40,715 bases of DNA from Bryobacterales bacterium (GTDB taxonomy: Bacteria; Acidobacteriota; Terriglobia; Bryobacterales; Bryobacteraceae): positions 1 through 40,715 of the forward strand of contig JADLCF010000082.1 in the NCBI GenBank assembly GCA_020847315.1, in the 5' to 3' direction. A program made the position numbers and the translations under genes. The notes under the pieces were generated by a model that saw only the letters and a list, made by a program, of their open reading frames with translations, did not search any database and was not told where the DNA came from. Positions 22,727 to 31,692 of this stretch are shown piece by piece; within the stretch, counting starts at the first letter, position 1; each line of letters starts with the position of its first letter.

Positions 22727-24261
22727 CGCTGCGCAGCCTCCACTGGTTTTTCCGCGGGGATGCCCTGGTAATAGCCGGGCCGCACCCGTTCGACAATCTG
22801 TGCGACGGGTTTCTCAAGCAGGTCGAAATACGGCTTCGGGTAAATACCGATCCAGAGCGCCCAGGCAATCAAAGGCGTGAAGATGGCGATCTCGCGCAGA
22901 TTGAGGTCGGGCAGCCCGAGATTCTTGATGTTGGTAATCTGGCCGAGCATGGTGCGCTGGAAGAGCCAGAGCAGATACGCCGCGCCCAAAATCACGCCGA
23001 TCACCGCCACCGCGGCCCAGAGGGGATTGCTCTCAAAGGCCCCCTGCAAGATTGTAAATTCCCCCACGAATCCGTTGAGCATCGGGAGCCCCGCGGAGCT
23101 GAGCATCGCGATGGCGAAGACGGTGGCGAACTTGGGCATCACATGCGCGAGGCCCCCATACTCGCTGATCTCACGGGTGTGGCGGCGCTCATAGATCACG
23201 CCCACGATGAGAAAGAGCATGCCCGTGGAAATCCCGTGGTTGACCTGCTGGATGACGCTTCCCGCGATCCCGTTCGGATTCAGGGCAAAAATGCCCAGCG
23301 TGCAGAAGCCGAGGTGGCTGACGGAAGAGTACGCCACGAGCTTCTTCCAATCCTTCTGCACCAGGCTGACCAGAGCGCCGTAGAGGATGCCGATGAGGGA
23401 AAGCGTCACCAGCGCGCGCACGATCACGAGGCTTCCCGACGCATCGGGAAGCAGCGGCAGCGAGAAGCGCAGAAAGCCGTACGTACCCATCTTGAGAAGG
23501 ATTGCCGCGAGGAGGACGGAGCCCGCCGTGGGGGCCTCCGTATGCGCGTCGGGCAGCCAGGTATGGAAGGGAAACATCGGGACCTTAATAGCGAAGCCAA
23601 TGAAGAGCAGCCAGAATACCCATTGCTGCGTCGCGATTGGCATCGCGGTGCGGAGCAGTTCCTGAATGTTGAACGTGTAGACGCCGAATTGCGCGTGGTG
23701 GGCGAAGTAAAGCACCAGCATCGCCACCAGCATCAGAACGCTTCCCGTGAGCGTGTAGAGGAAGAACTTGATGGCGGCGTAGAGTTTGCGCGGCCCGCCC
23801 CAGACGCCGATGAGGAAATACATCGGAACCAGCACCACTTCCCAGAACACGTAGAAGAGGAAGAAATCGAGGGCGAGGAACACGCCGATCATCCCCGTCT
23901 CAAGCAGAAGCAGCATGGCGTAATACGATTTGAGGCGGTCCTCGACGGCGCTCCAGGAGCAGAGGATCGCGAGAGAGCTCATCACCGTGGTGAGCATGAC
24001 AAGCAGCAGGCTGATGCCATCGAGGCCAAGCGTGTAGCGAACGCCAAGGAAGGGAATCCAGTTCAGGTCCTCCGTGAACTGGAACCCGGGCAATGTCTTG
24101 TCGAACTGGAGGACAAGGGGCACGGAGGCCAGAAAGCCAAGAAGGCCGGCGATGTTGGCCCAGAGGCGGATGAGTCTCTTGTTTCCGGACGGCAGAAACA
24201 GCAGCACCAGCATGCCGGCGAGCGGCGTAAGCAAAACCAGGGAGAGCACGGGGATGGGCAT
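22723..24261 (-). CDS. nuoM: NADH-quinone oxidoreductase subunit M
   Basis: 512 residues, antiporter-like proton-pumping subunit of the complex I membrane arm with about 14 helices. Conserved elements: FYVFWEVVLVPMYFLIGVWGG with the key Glu, YAAIKFFLYTLTGSVLML with the lysine, and KVPMFPFHTWLPDAHTEAPTAGSVLLAAILLKMGTYG, which is diagnostic for NuoM. YSSVSHLGFCTLGIFALN is the later conserved helix. The gene starts 4 bases after the nuoL stop and overlaps nuoN by 4 bases. Full length and intact. Confidence 0.95.
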   Translation of the reverse strand: MPIPVLSLVLLTPLAGMLVLLFLPSGNKRLIRLWANIAGLLGFLASVPLVLQFDKTLPGFQFTEDLNWIPFLGVRYTLGLDGISLLLVMLTTVMSSLAILCSWSAVEDRLKSYYAMLLLLETGMIGVFLALDFFLFYVFWEVVLVPMYFLIGVWGGPRKLYAAIKFFLYTLTGSVLMLVAMLVLYFAHHAQFGVYTFNIQELLRTAMPIATQQWVFWLLFIGFAIKVPMFPFHTWLPDAHTEAPTAGSVLLAAILLKMGTYGFLRFSLPLLPDASGSLVIVRALVTLSLIGILYGALVSLVQKDWKKLVAYSSVSHLGFCTLGIFALNPNGIAGSVIQQVNHGISTGMLFLIVGVIYERRHTREISEYGGLAHVMPKFATVFAIAMLSSAGLPMLNGFVGEFTILQGAFESNPLWAAVAVIGVILGAAYLLWLFQRTMLGQITNIKNLGLPDLNLREIAIFTPLIAWALWIGIYPKPYFDLLEKPVAQIVERVRPGYYQGIPAEKPVEAAQR

Positions 24262-24265
24262 GGCG

Positions 24266-26515
24266 CTAGTTCATCCTCCCGTAAATACCGAACAGGATAA
24301 GGACGCCGATGACGATCACCAGGGCATAACTCTGCACGGAGCCGCTTTGCGCAAGCCGCACCGGAATCGAGGCCAGGCGAGTGGCGAACGCAGTCAGGCG
24401 AACGGCCCCATCCACCACGTAGGTGTCAAGCCAGATGGAGATGGTGGAGAAGGCTTTGGTGAGACGGCCCGCGCCATTCACGCCGCCGTCCACCACGGCA
24501 TGGTCCGTCCGCGCCAGCAAGCGGCCGCCGCCAAGGGTGAGCCCCCGGACGAAGACCGCATTATAGATCTCATCGAGGTACCACTTGTTCAAGAGAACGG
24601 TGTAGAAGTCGCCCGCCTTTTCCCGCAAGGTTTCGACGCGTGCCGGGTGGTGCAGGTAAAGCGACCGGGCGAGCAGAATCCCGCCTACCGCAAGCGCGGT
24701 GCTCAGGCCCATCAGAGCCCATTCCTCCGCTTCGTGGCCGCCGGATTCCGCGGCATGGACGAGCGCTTCCGTGCGAAGCGCAGCCATGGTGGCTCCGGTG
24801 ACGGGTTCCAGCCAGTGTTCAAAAGACCGGAAGAGATCCGGTAAGAAGCTCCAGACCTTGGGCACGGCAAGCCATCCAACCAGGATGCTGCCGGCGGAGA
24901 GCACCACCAGCGGAGCCGTCATCGTCAGAGGCGATTCGTGAACATGGGCAAGGGTTTGTTCGTCCATGCGCGGCTTGCCGTAGAAGGTCAGGAACATCAT
25001 GCGCCACATGTAGAACGCGGTCATCGCCGCAGTGGCGAGGCCCACTGCATAGAGCGCCTTTGAGCCCAGGGGGGAGGAGAACGTCTGCCAGAGGATCTCG
25101 TCTTGTGAGAAGACCCCCGCCAGGCCCGGGATGCCCGCGATCGCGAGTGAGCCGATGAACATGGTGCGGAACGTGACAGGAATTTTCACTTTCAACCCGC
25201 CCATGAACCGAATATCCTGCTGACCTCCCAGGGCGTGAATCACGGAGCCGGAGCCGAGGAAAAGAAGGGCCTTGAAAAAGGCGTGAGTGAAGAGGTGGAA
25301 GACTGCTACCCAATACGCGCCCACGCCGAGCGCGAGGAACATGTAGCCGAGCTGGCTCACCGTGGAATACGCCAGCACGCGCTTGATGTCATTCTGCACC
25401 AGGGCGATGGAAGCGGCGAGGATGGCCGTGAACGCGCCCACCACCGCCACGATGACGCTCACCTCCGGGGCAAGGCGGAACAGGGCGTTCGAGCGGGCGA
25501 TCATATAGACGCCGGCGGTCACCATCGTGGCGGCATGGATCAGGGCAGAGACCGGCGTGGGCCCTTCCATTGCGTCCGGCAGCCAGACGAAGAGCGGAAA
25601 CTGGGCGCTCTTGCCGGTGCTGGCGAACAATAGGAGGATGCAAATGACGGCGATGGGGCCCCATGCGGCAAGCGCGAACTGCCGCCCATAGGTTTCGGCC
25701 AGCACGCCTAGATCCACGAAACGCACTGTGCCGAACACAACGAACAACAACATGGTGGCGAGTAGAAAGGCGGTATCCCCGATGCGGTTGACCAGGAACG
25801 CCTTGTTCCCCGCGTCACTCGCGGACTTCTTGTGAAAGTAGAAGCCAATCAGCAGGTAGCTGCACAGACCGACGCCCTCCCAGCCTACGAACAGCAATAG
25901 GTAGTTGTTCGCGAGCACAAGCAGGAGCATGAAGAAGACAAAGAGATTGAGGTAGCCAAAGAATCGGTAGTACCCGCCATCGTGGGCCATGTAGCCGACG
26001 GAATATACATGGATCAAGAAGCCGATGCCGGAGACCGTGAGGATCATCACGGCGCTCAAGGGATCAAGCAGAAAGCCGAGCTGCGCGCTCAAAGAGGAAG
26101 CTCCGCCGCCGATCAGCTTGAGCGGCATGCCTGCGATCCATTCGTAGAGAACCACTTCATGGGCACGCGCGGCGAGGCCGGCCAGTTGGATGGTAGCCGC
26201 CGCGCTCAGGAGGAAGCTGAGAAGCACGAACCCGGGGCACAGGTAGCTAATCAGACGTTTAGCCGCGGCGCCGGAATGGGGGAGTTGGGCATCCTCCGCA
26301 TGCAGGCCAAGGGGCATCGCATTCGGGGCTGTATCGCCGTGGATATGGTGGGCTTCCGGGACTACCGTGCCGCGGTCCAGCGCCTCGCGCAGCGCCGGTG
26401 CGATGGCGTCCCTCGACGGCCCCTGAGGGTCGAGCTTGCGGCCCAGCAGGAGCATCGTCACCGCTCCCAGCAAGGGGAAGAGCGGAATCAACCAGATGAG
26501 ATCGAGGAAGTTCAT
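24266..26515 (-). CDS. nuoL: NADH-quinone oxidoreductase subunit L with N-terminal polar insert
   Basis: 749 residues; NuoL is usually about 610-660. It is the distal antiporter-like subunit whose long lateral helix braces the membrane arm. Conserved parts: LLLFVGWEGVGLCSYLLIGFY, SAGNKAFLVNRIGD-type lysine segment, and TGKSAQFPLFVWLPDAMEGPTPVSALIHAATMVTAGVY. The excess length includes a polar stretch of about 60 residues (27-86) between helices 1 and 2, holding His56, His57, His59, His72 and His80, and an acidic/His-rich tail region after GKPRMDEQ. The C-terminus carries the amphipathic lateral helix and last membrane helix. nuoK ends 10 bases upstream; nuoM starts 4 bases downstream. Confidence 0.95.
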   Translation of the reverse strand: MNFLDLIWLIPLFPLLGAVTMLLLGRKLDPQGPSRDAIAPALREALDRGTVVPEAHHIHGDTAPNAMPLGLHAEDAQLPHSGAAAKRLISYLCPGFVLLSFLLSAAATIQLAGLAARAHEVVLYEWIAGMPLKLIGGGASSLSAQLGFLLDPLSAVMILTVSGIGFLIHVYSVGYMAHDGGYYRFFGYLNLFVFFMLLLVLANNYLLLFVGWEGVGLCSYLLIGFYFHKKSASDAGNKAFLVNRIGDTAFLLATMLLFVVFGTVRFVDLGVLAETYGRQFALAAWGPIAVICILLLFASTGKSAQFPLFVWLPDAMEGPTPVSALIHAATMVTAGVYMIARSNALFRLAPEVSVIVAVVGAFTAILAASIALVQNDIKRVLAYSTVSQLGYMFLALGVGAYWVAVFHLFTHAFFKALLFLGSGSVIHALGGQQDIRFMGGLKVKIPVTFRTMFIGSLAIAGIPGLAGVFSQDEILWQTFSSPLGSKALYAVGLATAAMTAFYMWRMMFLTFYGKPRMDEQTLAHVHESPLTMTAPLVVLSAGSILVGWLAVPKVWSFLPDLFRSFEHWLEPVTGATMAALRTEALVHAAESGGHEAEEWALMGLSTALAVGGILLARSLYLHHPARVETLREKAGDFYTVLLNKWYLDEIYNAVFVRGLTLGGGRLLARTDHAVVDGGVNGAGRLTKAFSTISIWLDTYVVDGAVRLTAFATRLASIPVRLAQSGSVQSYALVIVIGVLILFGIYGRMN

Positions 26516-26525
26516 GGATGCCGCC

Positions 26526-26846
26526 TTACCATTTCAATAACCGAATTTCATCCGCCTGTACCGTCATCTTGTTCCGGAAAAGGGCGATCAGGATGCCGAG
26601 GCCGATCGCGGCTTCCGCCACCGCCACGGCGATGATGAAAATCGCGAATATCTGCCCTTGCACGTCGCCATGGAGCCGGGAGAACGCAATCAGGTTGACG
26701 TTGACGCCATTGAGCATCAGTTCGATCGACATCAGAATGATGACCAGATTGCGCCGCGTGAGCACGCCTAGAGTTCCGATTAGGAAGAGGGCGGCGCCGA
26801 GGACGAGATAGTGCGTGAGCGTGATGGGGTAGAGCAGCCCTTCCAT
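26526..26846 (-). CDS. nuoK: NADH-quinone oxidoreductase subunit K
   Basis: 106 residues, three membrane helices, the normal size. The segment [22 protein letters not shown] is the conserved helix 2 with the essential Glu, and [24 protein letters not shown] carries the second conserved Glu of helix 3. It is part of the proton path between the quinone module and NuoN. It begins 2 bases after the nuoJ stop and ends 10 bases before nuoL. Confidence 0.95.
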   Translation of the reverse strand: MEGLLYPITLTHYLVLGAALFLIGTLGVLTRRNLVIILMSIELMLNGVNVNLIAFSRLHGDVQGQIFAIFIIAVAVAEAAIGLGILIALFRNKMTVQADEIRLLKW

Positions 26847-26848
26847 CG

Positions 26849-27421
26849 TCAGATCTCCTCTCCGCGGGCTTTGGCAGTGTCCATGGAGGTGTCGAGCGCT
26901 TCCCGCTTCCGGGCGAGCAGCACCGCGCCGATGACGGCGACGATCAGCAGCAGCGACGTCGCTTCAAAAGGAACCAGATACTCGGAAAACAGCACGTCGG
27001 CGATGCGTTCCGTGTTCCCTTCGGCGGCCACCTGGGGCGCGGCGGCGATGGCCCAATCCGGGCGCGCAGTCTGCTGATGCTGGTAGCGGGCGATTCCGCC
27101 GATGGTGAGCAATCCCGTGCCCAGCACCGCCACCAGAGCGAGCCCCCAGAGCCGGTTGAACTGGCGAAGTTTTACCGCCTCGTCGAGGTTCACGAGCATG
27201 ATCACGAACAGGAACAGGACAGTGACGCCGCCGATGTAGAGCAGGATCTGCACGGCGAAGAGAAACTCCGCCTCTTGCAGCAAAAACAGGCCCGCAACTC
27301 CGATGAGAGAGCCGATCAGGCTGAGGGCGCTGTGTACCGCGTTCGCGCGTGTGATTGTCAGAATCGCGCCTGCGACCGCGAGCAGCGCGAACGAATAGAA
27401 AAAGATTGCATTCATCAGCAT
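26849..27421 (-). CDS. nuoJ: NADH-quinone oxidoreductase subunit J
   Basis: About 190 residues from ATG 27419-27421, which has AGGAG 5 bases upstream; a second ATG two codons later is also possible. Five membrane helices: [60 protein letters not shown] (the conserved helix 3 with its pi-bulge Tyr/Gly region), then [17 protein letters not shown], and [16 protein letters not shown]. The loop before the last helix is long and polar. It is a membrane-arm subunit of complex I. nuoI ends 60 bases upstream, the widest gap inside the operon. Confidence 0.93.
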   Translation of the reverse strand: MLMNAIFFYSFALLAVAGAILTITRANAVHSALSLIGSLIGVAGLFLLQEAEFLFAVQILLYIGGVTVLFLFVIMLVNLDEAVKLRQFNRLWGLALVAVLGTGLLTIGGIARYQHQQTARPDWAIAAAPQVAAEGNTERIADVLFSEYLVPFEATSLLLIVAVIGAVLLARKREALDTSMDTAKARGEEI

Positions 27422-27481
27422 GCGGTCTCCTCGGGGCGGCCCGCCCGGCATGGCGGTTTCCGGGTGAAAGTCCATTGGACG

Positions 27482-27934
27482 CTAGAAGTCATACTTGGTG
27501 GGCTTCGGCCCCTCCTCTAACATCTGCCGGTCCCAGACGGCTCCATCGCGCGTGTAGCTGGCGAGTTCGAAATCCTGCGTCAGCTCGAGCGCGTCCACGG
27601 GACATGCATCTTCGCAGAGGCCGCAGAACATGCAGCGGGACGTGTCGTAGGTGAACGTGGTGAGTTCCTTTTTCTTCGTCTCCGCGTTACGGATCGTGGT
27701 CACCACGATCAGATTCTCGGGGCAGGCCAGCGCGCAAAGATTGCAGCCGATGCAAAGTGTTTCGTTCGTTTCCACGTCAACATTGAGGCGGGGCGCCCCA
27801 CGGTAGCGCTCCGCGATGGCGGGCCGCTCGGCGGGATATTGCTCCGTCACGATGTCCTTCGGGTGTTGCTGCCGGAAGGTCGTCAGCAGGCCCTGCACGA
27901 GATCGGTAAACAGGAACTTGTCCCAAAGCTTCAT
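27482..27934 (-). CDS. nuoI: NADH-quinone oxidoreductase subunit I
   Basis: 150 residues. It holds two 4Fe-4S ferredoxin motifs: CIGCNLCALACP and CMFCGLCEDACPVDALEL, each with four cysteines in the CxxCxxCxxxCP pattern. These bind clusters N6a and N6b, which pass electrons towards NuoB in the peripheral arm. The N-terminus (MKLWDKFLFTDLVQGLLTTFRQ) is the amphipathic helix that docks on the membrane. nuoD ends 21 bases upstream. Confidence 0.95.
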   Translation of the reverse strand: MKLWDKFLFTDLVQGLLTTFRQQHPKDIVTEQYPAERPAIAERYRGAPRLNVDVETNETLCIGCNLCALACPENLIVVTTIRNAETKKKELTTFTYDTSRCMFCGLCEDACPVDALELTQDFELASYTRDGAVWDRQMLEEGPKPTKYDF

Positions 27935-27955
27935 GACGGTTGCCCCTTTCCTCTC

Positions 27956-29068
27956 TTAACGGTCCACTTCCCCCAGAACGATGTCAATGGTTCCAATCAC
28001 CGCGACACAATCGGCGATCAACGTCCCGCGCACCATCTTGTCGAGCGCCTGCAGGTTGATGAACGACGGCGGCCGCACGCGAAGGCGGTACGGCTGAATC
28101 GTGCCGTCGCTCACGATGAAATAGCCAAGCTCCCCCTTGGGCGCTTCGATCGAAACGTATACCTCCCCGACGGGCGGCTTGAGTACCTTGGGCACCTTGC
28201 CCATAATGGGACCGTCGGGGATGTTCGCCACCGCCTGCCGGATGATGCGGACGGATTGGCGCATTTCTTCCATGCGCACCAGATACCGGTCGTAGGTGTC
28301 GGCGTTCGTTCCAACCGGGATATCGAAATCGTAGTTCTCGTATCCCGAGTAGGGCAGAGCTTTGCGGATATCCCACTTGACCCCCGCGGCTCGCAGAACG
28401 GGACCCGTGACGCCATATTGCTTGCAATCGGCGGCGTCGAGAATCCCCACGCCGCGCAGTCGCGAGACCCAGATACGGTTGTTCGTAAGCAAAGCCTCGT
28501 ATTCATCCACGCGCGGCGAAAAGCGATCGCAAAATGTAATTACGTCCTCGACGAACTTGTCGTAGAGATCGTACTGCAAGCCGCCAATGCGGAAGGCGTG
28601 CGTGGTTAACCGCGCGCCGCAATATTCTTCAAAGATATTGAGAATTTCTTCGCGCTCGCGAAGGGTGTAAAAGAGCGGCGAGATGGCCCCGATATCAAGC
28701 GCGTGCGTGCCCAGCCAGATCAGGTGGCTCGCAATGCGATTGAGTTCGGTGAGGATCACGCGGGTCACCTGCGCCCGGGGCGGCGCTTCGGCATTCAAGA
28801 GCTTTTCGACGGCGAGGCAATAGCCGAGCCCATTGCTGACCGCGGCAATGTAATCCATGCGGTCGACGTAGGGCGCGAACTGAGTGTACGTCCGGTTCTC
28901 GCCAATCTTCTCCACGCCGCGGTGCAGATAGCCGATCACGCAATCCGTACCCATCACCTTTTCGCCATCGAGCTTAAGAATCACGCGCAGCACGCCATGC
29001 GTCGATGGGTGCTGAGGCCCCATGTTGATGACGAGTTCGTTGCTATCGAGAAAAGTTGCTTCGGCCAC
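27956..29068 (-). CDS. nuoD: NADH-quinone oxidoreductase subunit D
   Basis: 370 residues starting with GTG (29066-29068) after GGGCAGGC. This 49-kDa-type subunit forms the quinone site with NuoB. The N-terminus holds [16 protein letters not shown], with the quinone-binding His loop. Further conserved pieces are [31 protein letters not shown], the typical YLHRG segment, and [32 protein letters not shown]. The C-terminus ends [19 protein letters not shown], the usual final motif. It is separate from nuoC (not a nuoCD fusion), whose stop lies 11 bases upstream. Confidence 0.95.
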   Translation of the reverse strand: MAEATFLDSNELVINMGPQHPSTHGVLRVILKLDGEKVMGTDCVIGYLHRGVEKIGENRTYTQFAPYVDRMDYIAAVSNGLGYCLAVEKLLNAEAPPRAQVTRVILTELNRIASHLIWLGTHALDIGAISPLFYTLREREEILNIFEEYCGARLTTHAFRIGGLQYDLYDKFVEDVITFCDRFSPRVDEYEALLTNNRIWVSRLRGVGILDAADCKQYGVTGPVLRAAGVKWDIRKALPYSGYENYDFDIPVGTNADTYDRYLVRMEEMRQSVRIIRQAVANIPDGPIMGKVPKVLKPPVGEVYVSIEAPKGELGYFIVSDGTIQPYRLRVRPPSFINLQALDKMVRGTLIADCVAVIGTIDIVLGEVDR

Positions 29069-29079
29069 GCCTGCCCTCG

Positions 29080-29739
29080 CTATTGTCCACTCTCAATGCC
29101 CAGGTTCTCCCGCACCCAGCGCTCGTCCTGTTGAATAATGCTGTAGTCTTTCCGCAGCGGGTGCCCCTGCCACTCATCGGGAAGGAGGATACGGCGGAGT
29201 TCGGGATGGCCGTGGAAGCGCACGCCGAACATGTCGAAGATTTCACGCTCCATCCAGTTCGCAGCCGCGTAGACCGGTACTGCGCTTGCGATCGGTTCAT
29301 TCTCTGCCACCCGCGTCTTGAGGCGGATGCGATGGTTCCTCGCGAAACTGTAGACGATATAAACGAGTTCGAAACGCTTCTCGTCTTTCGGATAGTCGAC
29401 AGCGGTTTCCTCGACCAGGTAGTCGTAATCGAACCCATCGCGCAGCAAGGTGAGCAAGGGTACGAGCGCATCCGCGCTCACTTCGAAAAAGTCCTGCTCC
29501 CGGTATGTAGCGGCGCGGAGGATTTCTTCCCCGAGCGCCTCCCGCGCGGCGGAGGGGATCTCCCCTTCCCAAGGAACGGCTTCCATCACCGCGGGGGCCT
29601 TGGCGGCGGGCTTGGGCGCGAGTTTTGCGGCGGAGGGAGGGGTGGCGGCTACAGGGGTGCTTGCCTCGGGTGGGGCCGGTCCTGTTTGCTTCGCGCTCGT
29701 GCTTTCCGGCGCCGGTTGCGGTGTCTGGTTCTCGTCCAT
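29080..29739 (-). CDS. nuoC: NADH-quinone oxidoreductase subunit C with Pro/Ala-rich N-terminal extension
   Basis: About 219 residues from ATG 29737-29739; the ribosome-binding site is weak, and longer in-frame starts up to 29859 exist but read through non-protein-like sequence. Residues 1-50 are a low-complexity Pro/Ala/Thr/Lys extension. The 30-kDa-subunit core follows, with [34 protein letters not shown] and the signature [39 protein letters not shown]. It is the first gene of the visible nuo operon. In most genomes nuoA and nuoB precede nuoC; here the upstream gene is the lactate permease. A dyad at 29862-29877 lies in the leader. Confidence 0.92.
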   Translation of the reverse strand: MDENQTPQPAPESTSAKQTGPAPPEASTPVAATPPSAAKLAPKPAAKAPAVMEAVPWEGEIPSAAREALGEEILRAATYREQDFFEVSADALVPLLTLLRDGFDYDYLVEETAVDYPKDEKRFELVYIVYSFARNHRIRLKTRVAENEPIASAVPVYAAANWMEREIFDMFGVRFHGHPELRRILLPDEWQGHPLRKDYSIIQQDERWVRENLGIESGQ

Positions 29740-29861
29740 TGTGCTCGTTGACCCTCTGGCGATGTCCGATTTCCGCGGTTCGCGAAGCATTCCCCACCCG
29801 TCCCGATGCTGCCGGGCGGGGAAGGGGGCGCGACCTAAAGAAGCTCCAGCATACCACATAC

Positions 29862-29877
29862 AGGACTATAGAGTCCT
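29862..29877. promoter_or_regulatory. Perfect 16-bp dyad upstream of the nuo operon, candidate operator
   Basis: AGGACT-ATAG-AGTCCT is a perfect inverted repeat (6-base arms), about 125 bases upstream of the nuoC start and 55 bases downstream of the lactate permease stop. On the minus strand it contains TATAGT, close to a -10 box, and TATGCT lies shortly after. A regulator bound here would block transcription into nuoC. No -35 is convincing. The site is seen; the regulator is unknown. Confidence 0.45.
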
Positions 29878-29931
29878 AAATTCGCCTTTCACCGGCAAGA
29901 TTAACCGGGCGCGGCGCGCATGACGAGGGCG

Positions 29932-31584
29932 CTAGGGCGCCCACGCCGGAACCACGTATGCATAGAATACGACAACTAACCCGATCGCCGAGGCCAGGAA
30001 GATGCTGTGCCGGAGGGTGTAGCGAAAGAGCCGGGATTCCTCGCTGGTGGCCATCCCCGCGGCGGCCACGGCGACGGCAATGCTCTGGAGGCTGATCATC
30101 TTCCCCATCACGCCGCCGCTTGAATTCGATGCGGCCATCAGAACGGGGTTCAGATTGAGCGTCTTGGCGGTTACCACCTGCAGATTGCCGAAGAGGGCGT
30201 TGGCCGCTGTGTCTGATCCTGTGAGGAAAACGCCCACCCAGCCCAGAATCGCGCTGAAGAAGGGGAAAAGAGATCCCGTGGCGGCGAACGCAAGGCCGAG
30301 CGTCATGGTGGAACCCGAATAGTTCATCAGAAAGGAGAGCGCCAGCACGGAACTGATGGTGAGGGCGGGTTTTGCCATCTGAACGGCGACGTCTTTCGCG
30401 GTCGCAGCAAACTCCCTTGGCGAGATTCGCAGGAAGAGGGCCGCGAAGATGCAGGAGATCAGGCAGGCAGTGCCGGAGGCGGCCAGCAAATCCAGTTTGA
30501 ACATGGCCGGGTAGGGGGAGGGGGTTTCCACCAGCGGAGCGACGCGCTCCACGGCGTTGTGCAGGCCGGGCCAGGCAACGGGGAACGTGAAGGTGTCCAG
30601 GAACGGTTTCACTGCGGGGATGCCCCAGGCCAGGACGAAGCCAACCAACAGCAGATAGGGCATCCAGGCGCCGAAAACTTCGCCGCCCGAGTGGGAGACC
30701 GTGTACGAAGCGGTCTTGGCCGCCGGCGAATCCTTCGCCCCCGCATCGTTCACGATTGTCGTTTGGATCTCGCGCGGCTTCCACAGCTTTAACAGCGCGA
30801 CCAGCCCGACGATCGAGGCGAGCGCGGCGAGGATATCGGTCAACTCCGGGCCGACGAAATTCGAGACCAGGAACTGAGTTCCCGCGAAGGTGATTCCGCA
30901 GAGCGCCGCGGCCGGCCAAACCCCCATCAAACCGCGAAAGCCGCTCATTACTACCATCAGATAGGCCGGAACGAAGACGGAAACGGGTGCGCAGATGCGG
31001 CCCACGCCCGCGCTGAGGCGGTCCAGGGGCAGGTTCGTGATCCCGGCCAGCGTGACCACCGGGATACCAATGGAGCCGAAGGCGACGGGCGCCGTATTTG
31101 CCAGAAGGCAGAGTACGGCGGCGTAGAAGGGCGTGAAGCCCAAGCCGGCCAGCATGGCGGCGGCAACGGCGACGGGGGAGCCGAAGCCCGCGCCCCCTTC
31201 GAGAAAGGCGCCGAAGGCGAAGGCGATCAGCAGCGCCTGCAGGCGGCGATCCGCCGTCAGGTTGCCCAGCGAGTGCTTGATGATCTCGAACTTCCCCGCG
31301 CGGACGGTGAGTTGGTAAAGCAGGATGGCGTTAAAGAGGATCCAACAAATCGGAAAGAGCCCGAATGCCGCGCCCATCAGAGCGGAGGAAATCACGAGCG
31401 GGACAGGCATGCCGTAGCCGAACAATGCGACCAGAATGGCCAGAAGCAGGCCGGAAGTGGCCGCGACCCACGACGGTTTGCGGAAGACGCCGATCAGCAG
31501 CAGCAAGCCCAGCAGCGGGACGAGCGCCAGTAGCGCGGAAAAGGCGAGGCTGCCGTCCACCGGCACATAATTCTGTTGCCACAT
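29932..31584 (-). CDS. lldP: L-lactate permease family transporter
   Basis: 550 residues, the normal length of the LctP/LldP family, with about 13 membrane helices. It starts with the typical MWQQNYVPVDGSLAFSALLA. Signature segments: FLEGGAGFGSPVAVAAAML (the conserved GGAGFG motif), VAFGSIGIPVVTLAGIT, and near the C-terminus GWVGVFLTGSDTAANALFGNLQ with NSSGGVMGKMISLQSIAVA. Family role: proton-coupled import of L-lactate, sometimes D-lactate or glycolate. It is 108 bases downstream of cstA and 192 bases upstream of nuoC, all on one strand. No lactate dehydrogenase gene is nearby. Confidence 0.95.
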   Translation of the reverse strand: MWQQNYVPVDGSLAFSALLALVPLLGLLLLIGVFRKPSWVAATSGLLLAILVALFGYGMPVPLVISSALMGAAFGLFPICWILFNAILLYQLTVRAGKFEIIKHSLGNLTADRRLQALLIAFAFGAFLEGGAGFGSPVAVAAAMLAGLGFTPFYAAVLCLLANTAPVAFGSIGIPVVTLAGITNLPLDRLSAGVGRICAPVSVFVPAYLMVVMSGFRGLMGVWPAAALCGITFAGTQFLVSNFVGPELTDILAALASIVGLVALLKLWKPREIQTTIVNDAGAKDSPAAKTASYTVSHSGGEVFGAWMPYLLLVGFVLAWGIPAVKPFLDTFTFPVAWPGLHNAVERVAPLVETPSPYPAMFKLDLLAASGTACLISCIFAALFLRISPREFAATAKDVAVQMAKPALTISSVLALSFLMNYSGSTMTLGLAFAATGSLFPFFSAILGWVGVFLTGSDTAANALFGNLQVVTAKTLNLNPVLMAASNSSGGVMGKMISLQSIAVAVAAAGMATSEESRLFRYTLRHSIFLASAIGLVVVFYAYVVPAWAP

Positions 31585-31692
31585 GAATGAGAACCTTATG
31601 GGAGTAGAGCGCCCGCTGTCAAGGAGGCGCCGAGTCTAACGCAAGTGGTACAGAAACGCGGGAGCGCTCAGAGGGCCACGCTCCCATCCGCT

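Noticed and set aside
22594-24300. A 568-codon plus-strand reading frame opposite nuoM and nuoN
   Set aside because: Very rich in Glu, His and Arg, with no recognisable domain; it is the complement of strongly conserved complex I genes and is a GC-driven shadow frame.
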